NCBI RefSeq assembly: GCF_009862785.1
Contig: NZ_WWHU01000001.1
Span: 930,001-994,000 of the forward strand
Reading direction: 5' to 3'
DNA length: 64,000 nucleotides
Source of the DNA: Gordonia sp. SID5947
Lineage (GTDB): Bacteria; Actinomycetota; Actinomycetes; Mycobacteriales; Mycobacteriaceae
In this document: positions 59,257 to 64,000 of the stretch, piece by piece
Numbering within the stretch: position 1 is the first letter of the stretch
Layout of the letters: each line of letters begins with the position of its first letter
The notes under the pieces: model-generated
The model's input: the letters and a program-made list of their open reading frames with translations, nothing else
Told to the model about the DNA's origin: nothing
The model's database searches: none
Position numbers and translations under genes: made by a program

Positions 59257-60171
59257 TCAGAACGGCGGCCACGGAATCGGCCGGTGGCCTGGCGGGTGCG
59301 GCATCGTCTCATGCGCGACGAGTTCACCGGCCCGGACCGCCATCGCGAGGATCTCGTCGTCGGTGATGTGGCCGGCGAGCTCGGTGGCGAGCGGATGGTC
59401 TGTCGAGGTCAGATGTTCGACGAGCTCGGCGAGGTCGGCCAGCAGATGGGCGGGGATCGGTTCGCCCGCCCATCCCCAGAGGACGGTGCGCAGCTTGTCG
59501 TCGGTGTGCAGGCAGATCCCGTGGTCGACCCCGTAGACCCCGCCGTCGAGGCCTTCGAGGACGTGTCCGCCCTTCCGGTCGGCATTGTTCAGCACGATGT
59601 CGAGGACTGCCATGCGCTGCAGACGCGGGTCGTCGGCGTGGACGAGGACGACCGGCTCCCCGAAACCGTCGAGCGCCCGCAGGATCGCCTTGTAGCCGGA
59701 CGGCACCGTGTCGGCCGGACAGAGGTCGACGAGGTCGACCCGCGGTGTCGGGAGGTCGGCGACGGCACCCACCCTCGACGGCGGCTCGTCGTTCTCGGCG
59801 GTCACCACCCACCGCTGCACCATGCCCGGGCCCAACGGCCCGTCGCGATGGATCGTGGTCGGGATGACCGACCAGCCCAGCGCCTCCGACACCAGAAACG
59901 ACGACACCTCGCGACCGGCGAGCGTGCCGTCGGGAAAGTCCCACAGCGGCACCTCGCCACGTACCGGCTTGTAGACGCAGCGCACCTCGATGTCCCCGAG
60001 GACGGCGTCGCAGACCAGCGTCGCATTGCTCGCCGACGGGATGCGTCCGATGATCACCAGCTCGCCGCTGCGGAGTGCCTCTGTCTCGGCTTCGACCTCC
60101 CGGGGAGCGTGCCGGTGCTCGGAAGGCCCGGGCGTCTCGGGGCCGGGCACGGAAGGTTCTCCGACGCTCAC
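59257..60171 (-). CDS. SCO1664-family protein with PI3/4-kinase-like fold (Rv2133c-position)
   Basis: 304 residues. The start of the fold (CVYKPVRGEVPLWDFPDGTLAGREV) resembles a nucleotide-binding lobe, and VLDIVLNNADRKGGHVLE followed by VYGVDHGICLH recalls the catalytic Asp/Asn and metal-binding Asp of lipid-kinase-like proteins. The family is placed by annotation near PI3/4-kinases; its substrate is unknown. The GTG starts 1 nt after the DUF3090 stop. It lies between DUF3090 and mshC. Confidence 0.8.
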   Translation of the reverse strand: MSVGEPSVPGPETPGPSEHRHAPREVEAETEALRSGELVIIGRIPSASNATLVCDAVLGDIEVRCVYKPVRGEVPLWDFPDGTLAGREVSSFLVSEALGWSVIPTTIHRDGPLGPGMVQRWVVTAENDEPPSRVGAVADLPTPRVDLVDLCPADTVPSGYKAILRALDGFGEPVVLVHADDPRLQRMAVLDIVLNNADRKGGHVLEGLDGGVYGVDHGICLHTDDKLRTVLWGWAGEPIPAHLLADLAELVEHLTSTDHPLATELAGHITDDEILAMAVRAGELVAHETMPHPPGHRPIPWPPF

Positions 60172-60172
60172 A

Positions 60173-60865
60173 TCAGTCCTGCGGGTTCGGACCGGGATCG
60201 GAGTCGTCGTCCGGATCGGTCGGGTCCACGTCGAGATACCCCGCCTCGTCCTGGATCGTCAGGTTCCGGAACACCTCGGGATCGACGAAGTCCAACGACT
60301 TGCTGAGTTCGGCGTCGCGCTTGTAACCGTTGGTCCGGACGCACAGGTGACCGTCGGGATCGAGCGGTTCGTGGCAGAGCGGGCAGGGCTGTCGTCCCGC
60401 CGAGATCACCCGCGACGAGCGTGCGGCGAACTCGCGGGCCGCCTCGGTGGTGAGGAACACACGCACCGCGTCGGGCCCTTCGTCGGTGTCGTCGAGGACG
60501 ACACTCTCGTCGAACTCTCCCTCGGTGATCGCGAGCAACTCCACCACCACTGCCTCGGACTCGGCGTCCCAGCCGAGGCCCATCGTGCCGACCCGGAACT
60601 CCGCGTCGACCGGCATCACCAGCGGGCTGAGATCGCCGACATGGTCACTCTCCGGAGGGATGTCCGTCCCGAATCTGCGGTGGATCTCGTCGAGCAGCGC
60701 ACCGATGCGGTCGGCGAGGATCGCCACCTGCTGCTTCTCCAGCATGACGCTGACAATCCGCGTCTCGTGCACGGCCTGGAGGTAGAACGTTCGGTCGCCC
60801 GGCTGCCCGACCGTGCCGGCGACGAACCGATCCGGGGTCCGGAACACGTGTATCGCGCGAGACAT
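60173..60865 (-). CDS. DUF3090 family protein
   Basis: 230 residues from ATG 60865, which follows a strong AAGGAGGT site. The core (AIHVFRTPDRFVAGTVGQPGDRTFYLQAV) and the C-terminal CPLCHEPLDPDGHLC motif, a possible zinc site, define DUF3090. The tail is very acidic (DPTDPDDDSDPGP). No function is known. It sits between a phosphoglycerate-mutase-like gene and the SCO1664-family gene, in the order of Rv2135c-Rv2133c. Confidence 0.85.
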   Translation of the reverse strand: MSRAIHVFRTPDRFVAGTVGQPGDRTFYLQAVHETRIVSVMLEKQQVAILADRIGALLDEIHRRFGTDIPPESDHVGDLSPLVMPVDAEFRVGTMGLGWDAESEAVVVELLAITEGEFDESVVLDDTDEGPDAVRVFLTTEAAREFAARSSRVISAGRQPCPLCHEPLDPDGHLCVRTNGYKRDAELSKSLDFVDPEVFRNLTIQDEAGYLDVDPTDPDDDSDPGPNPQD

Positions 60866-61671
60866 CACACCTCCTTGGCTTGTTGGTCCATTATCCGCGT
60901 GCGAGGGGGTGACCGCAGCCTTGTCGCCACGATCGCGTCCGTCGATGCCGGTCGCACCTCCCAGCACAGCGTCCTCACCTGCGGCGTCGTCGGCGGATCC
61001 GTCACCCGTTGCGGACTTCTCGCGGTGTGGCACCGGCACCGAGAGGACGGCCGTGCTGTTGACGGTGTGCACATACGGGCGGGTCGGACCGTACCGGATG
61101 ACGCTGATCGACGCTGGTTCGACGACGATGCGCTGGAACGAATCGAGATGCATTCCCATCGCGTCGGCGATGACCGCCTTGATCACGTCGCCGTGTGAAC
61201 ATGCCACCCAGACCCCGCTGCCGTCCTCGCCACCGTGCACCCGGTCGAGGTCGCGAATCGCCGCGACAGCGCGCGCCTGGACGCCCGCCAACCCCTCCCC
61301 ACCGGGAATACCGCCGCAGACGGGTGCTGTTGCACCGTCTTCCAGAGTGGTTCGGAGACCAGCTCCTTGAGGGGACGATTCGTCCACTCCCCGTAGTCCA
61401 CCTCCGCGAGCGCATCCACCACGAGTTCCGGGACGTCGCGTTCGGTATCGGCGTCGAACGCCGCGATCAGCGGGGCGACGGTCTGCGCGCAGCGATCCAA
61501 CGGGGAACGCGCGACCGCGGCGATCTCGCTCATGCACACCCCGAGCCGGTCGATCAGGGCCGCGGCCTGTTCTCGTCCTTTGTCGTCGAGTGACACCCCG
61601 GGCGTCCGGCCGGCGAGCACCCCCGAGGTGTTGGCCGTGGAACGTCCGTGTCGCACCAGAATCACGGTCAT
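60866..61671 (-). pseudogene. Phosphoglycerate-mutase-like histidine phosphatase (Rv2135c-like), frameshifted
   Basis: N-terminal ILVRHGRSTANTSG with the catalytic His and PLDRCAQT are in one frame up to about residue 120 (HPSAAVFP). GGEGLAGVQARAVAAI, VACSHGDVIKAVIADAMG and FQRIVVEPASISVIRYG are in the next frame. A missing base near 61303-61308 explains it. The second frame then runs without a stop into DUF3090, so the true end is unclear. ATG 61671 has TATGGT (61678-61683) 6 nt upstream. The family contains acid phosphatases; the substrate is unknown. Confidence 0.85.
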
Positions 61672-61755
61672 GTCTCAACCATAGGCGCAGCCACCCGCAC
61701 CGAACGCCTCGCCGGCCCCGCGTGGGTGCGCGATGGCGGCGTCACGTGGCGCTGA

Positions 61756-62583
61756 TCACTCCCCGGCAAGCAGGCCCAGCACGGTGAGGCCCAGGATCAC
61801 GCGGTACGCGCCGAACCAGTTCATCGAGTGCGCGCTGACGAAGCGCAGCAGCCAGGCAATCGACGCATAGCCGATCACGAAGGCGATGAGGGTCGCGACC
61901 AGCAGCTGCGGACCGGAGGCCTCCATGCCCTCGCCGCTGGGATCGAAGGCATCGGGGAGGCTGAACAGACCGGACGCGGTCACCGCCGGGATGGCGAGCA
62001 GGAACGAGAAGCGAAACGCCGCCTCGCGCTCGAGTCCCAGGAAGAGTCCGGCACTGGCGGTAGCGCCCGAACGCGAGACCCCGGGAACCAGCGCCAGACA
62101 CTGCGCCAGACCCATCACCACGCCGTCACGCAACGTCAGTTGCTCCATCGAGCGTTCTTTGCGGCCGTACCGCTCGGCGAGCCAGATGACACCGGCGAAC
62201 ACGATCAGCACCGTCGCGACCAGCCAGAGATTTCGCCCGGAGGTCCGGATCTGGTCCTTGAAAAGAAAGCCGAGGACACCGATCGGGATGGTCGCGAAGA
62301 TCACATACCAGCCGATGCGGTAATCGAGGCCGCGTGCCTCCCGGTCGGTCAGGCCGCGAAACCACGCCGCCACGATCCGCACGATGTCACGCGCGAAGTA
62401 GACGAGCACAGCGGCTTCGGTCCCGAGTTGTGTGACCGCGGTGAACGAAGCTCCGGCATCTCCTCCGAACATGATCTCCGAGGCGATTCGCAGATGGCCC
62501 GACGACGAGATCGGCAGGAACTCGGTGAGACCCTGGAGCGCGCCGAGCACGATCGACTGGGTCCACGTCATGGTGTCAGTCAC
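61756..62583 (-). CDS. uppP: Undecaprenyl-diphosphatase UppP (BacA)
   Basis: 275 residues, eight transmembrane helices. The two signature motifs are [18 protein letters not shown] (about 19-36) and [20 protein letters not shown] (about 163-182). It recycles undecaprenyl pyrophosphate for cell-wall synthesis and can confer bacitracin tolerance. GTG 62583 or ATG 62571 may be the start. Followed after 84 bp by the phosphoglycerate-mutase gene, as Rv2136c-Rv2135c. Confidence 0.95.
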   Translation of the reverse strand: MTDTMTWTQSIVLGALQGLTEFLPISSSGHLRIASEIMFGGDAGASFTAVTQLGTEAAVLVYFARDIVRIVAAWFRGLTDREARGLDYRIGWYVIFATIPIGVLGFLFKDQIRTSGRNLWLVATVLIVFAGVIWLAERYGRKERSMEQLTLRDGVVMGLAQCLALVPGVSRSGATASAGLFLGLEREAAFRFSFLLAIPAVTASGLFSLPDAFDPSGEGMEASGPQLLVATLIAFVIGYASIAWLLRFVSAHSMNWFGAYRVILGLTVLGLLAGE

Positions 62584-62723
62584 GGCCCGAGATGCTACGT
62601 GGAAACCCGCTACGGCACCGCATCACGCACATCGGCGTTTCCCGGCATCCGACGCAGATCCGACGCGTCCCGCGGTCGCGACCCGACGCGTCCCGGATCG
62701 GTGTCGTGACGCAAGATGGTGAC

Positions 62724-63836
62724 ATGCACGTGCCCAGATCGCCGCGCCCCACCACCCTGTTCGCCGCGGTGCGCGGGTCCCGGCCACTGGCCGCCGTCGG
62801 CGTCGGGATCGCCACCGTCGTGCTCGTCGCGGGGTGTGGATCCTCCGGCGACACGTCTTCGACCCCGGACGTGCCGACCGTCACACCGGCGACCGCAGCA
62901 CAATCTCCGCCCGGCCCGGCTGCCGCGCCTGCCGGCGTGGTGGTGCCGACACCGGCGAACAGCCGTGGGCTGGCCATCGACTCGGGCCGCCTCGCCGTGC
63001 TGGATCCCGCCGGGACCACGGTCCTGCGGTACGACGTCGACCAGATCACCGGTGCCCCGCAGCGTTCGACGACACCTCCGCTGACCCGCATCGTGGGTGA
63101 CGGGGGTGGATCGTTTCTCGGCGTCGGGCCGGACGTCATCGCACGCGTTGCCGCCGATGGTGCGGTGACCACCACCCCGATCTCGGCCGCCGATCCAACC
63201 GCGGTGGCCCGCACCGCATCCGGTCAGGTGCTCGTCGGCACCGCCGATGGCCGGCTGCTGGTGTTCGATCGCGACCTGAGACCCGGCCGGGTCATCGACA
63301 AGTTCATCCGCGTCGATCAGATCACCGTGTCGCCGCCCGGCGCCGACCTCGCCGAGGAACAGGTCGTCGTCCTCGATCGTGCGCAGTCGTCGGTCACCCC
63401 GGTCACCCTGTCCGACGGAGACCTCGGCCCCGCGTTGCGAGCGGGCAACGGCGCGACCAACTCCACCGTCGACCGCTACGGGCGTGTGCTGGTGACCAAC
63501 ACGCGTGATGACGAACTCATCGGCTTCTTCGGCTCGCCGCTGGTCATGCGATTCCGGTATCCTGTGGCGGACGGTCCGTTCGCCGTAGACTACGACGACA
63601 CCCACAACCTGGTGTGGATGTCGACGACCGCGAACAACGAGGTGGTGGCCTATGACCTGTCCGGTGGCGAACCAGCGGAGAGACATCGGTTCCCGGCTGT
63701 GGCCCAACCGGACAGCATCGCCGTCGACGACCGGTCCGGCACCGTGTACGTGCTGTCGGCCCGCGGCGGTCTGCAGATCGTCCCGCGCGACTACCGCCAG
63801 CGCGGAGTCCTTCCGGTTGCTCCGTCGGGCCGGTGA
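62724..63836 (+). CDS. lppL: LppL-type lipoprotein with beta-propeller-like repeats
   Basis: 370 residues from ATG 62724. Basic N-terminus, hydrophobic segment and lipobox LVAGC with Cys at residue 38 predict a lipoprotein processed by Lgt, LspA and then Lnt. The mature part has repeated short motifs (RGLAIDSGRLAVLDP; TASGQVLVGTADGRLLVFD; NSTVDRYGRVLVTNT; HNLVWMSTTANNEVVAYD) that fit a beta-propeller. Ligand unknown. Position equals Rv2138 in M. tuberculosis. Confidence 0.82.
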   Translation: MHVPRSPRPTTLFAAVRGSRPLAAVGVGIATVVLVAGCGSSGDTSSTPDVPTVTPATAAQSPPGPAAAPAGVVVPTPANSRGLAIDSGRLAVLDPAGTTVLRYDVDQITGAPQRSTTPPLTRIVGDGGGSFLGVGPDVIARVAADGAVTTTPISAADPTAVARTASGQVLVGTADGRLLVFDRDLRPGRVIDKFIRVDQITVSPPGADLAEEQVVVLDRAQSSVTPVTLSDGDLGPALRAGNGATNSTVDRYGRVLVTNTRDDELIGFFGSPLVMRFRYPVADGPFAVDYDDTHNLVWMSTTANNEVVAYDLSGGEPAERHRFPAVAQPDSIAVDDRSGTVYVLSARGGLQIVPRDYRQRGVLPVAPSGR

Positions 63837-63838
63837 CC

Positions 63839-64000
63839 ATGTCGTCTAGCCAGAGCGCCGGCGGTCGCGCACCTCGCCACGGTCGCGCATCGTCGCGGCA
63901 CGGATCCCGCCATCCCCGCGGATGGGAGGTGAGCTCGGACACCCACGAGTGTGTGCTCCTCAGCCTGCCTCCCGACGTGACCAGGATCAGTGCGTCGATG
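63839..64000 (+). CDS. Start of a gene, possibly DUF5703 family (Rv2137c-like), truncated by window edge
   Basis: An open frame from ATG 63839 begins 2 bp after the lipoprotein stop and reaches the end of the window (54 residues). The first 30 residues are Ser/Arg-rich and the next (THECVLLSLPPDVTRISASM) resemble the start of DUF5703 proteins. A GTG at 63929 inside it could be the true start. Too little is visible for certainty. Confidence 0.4.
   Translation, partial: MSSSQSAGGRAPRHGRASSRHGSRHPRGWEVSSDTHECVLLSLPPDVTRISASM

Overview
The window is a high-GC actinobacterial chromosome segment. Its gene content points to the mycolic-acid group (Mycobacteriales). It carries a Pup-proteasome locus (pup, dop, pafA, prcA, prcB, mpa), the mycothiol ligase mshC, the mannosyltransferase ppm1, rbpA and an aerobic cobalamin pathway. 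Gene order largely follows the M. tuberculosis Rv2049c-Rv2139 interval, with genes lost and gained. Gordonia or a close relative is my best guess; that is inference. No rRNA, tRNA, CRISPR array, insertion sequence or prophage is visible, and no stretch above 300 bases lacks a gene.

Layout. 1-6.3 kb: two FAD oxidoreductases, a VOC protein, a DUF2236/MpaB oxygenase, a DUF3263 protein and an adenylate cyclase. 6.3-13.1 kb: a TerC-like DUF475 membrane protein coupled to a Cys-rich small protein, rbpA, ppm1, lnt, an amidohydrolase and fxsA. 13.3-24.3 kb: cobalamin cluster, with cobN behind a cobalamin riboswitch, cobG-cobH-cobIJ divergent from it, and cobK-cobM-cobL plus an SDR on the minus strand, facing a divergent F420/FMN-type reductase. 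24.4-34.0 kb: M24 peptidase, 5'-3' exonuclease, small monooxygenase, a YGQ-rich DUF4333 protein, helY, tatC, tatA, pafC and pafB. 34.0-43.7 kb: pafA, prcA, prcB, pup, dop, an inserted glucan phosphorylase and mpa. 43.9-49.4 kb: trmI, a Cas4/AddB-like nuclease, a thioesterase-like protein, hisG, hisE, a HAD phosphatase and an XRE regulator. 49.5-52.7 kb: CsbD, an alpha/beta hydrolase, and an MFS exporter with its MarR regulator. 52.8-64 kb: metH, a PAC2 protein, an intergenic palindromic repeat, mshC, a PI-kinase-like protein, DUF3090, a phosphoglycerate-mutase-like enzyme, uppP, an LppL-type lipoprotein and the start of a further gene.

The modules connect. Pup is conjugated by PafA and deamidated or removed by Dop, and tagged proteins are unfolded by Mpa into PrcAB. 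PafBC is the DNA-damage regulator beside them. Cobalamin made by the Cob enzymes is the cofactor of MetH.

Two sequence-level themes stand out. First, four otherwise well-conserved genes (cobL, hisG, mshC and the phosphoglycerate mutase) each carry a single missing base in a G/C-rich run. In cobL, hisG and mshC one restored base gives a full-length protein; in the mutase it joins the two halves into a frame that runs on into DUF3090. This looks more like base-calling error than gene decay. Second, about nineteen genes have a TAnnnT hexamer exactly 6 or 7 nt before the ATG/GTG, the signature of leaderless transcripts; I used this to choose several starts.
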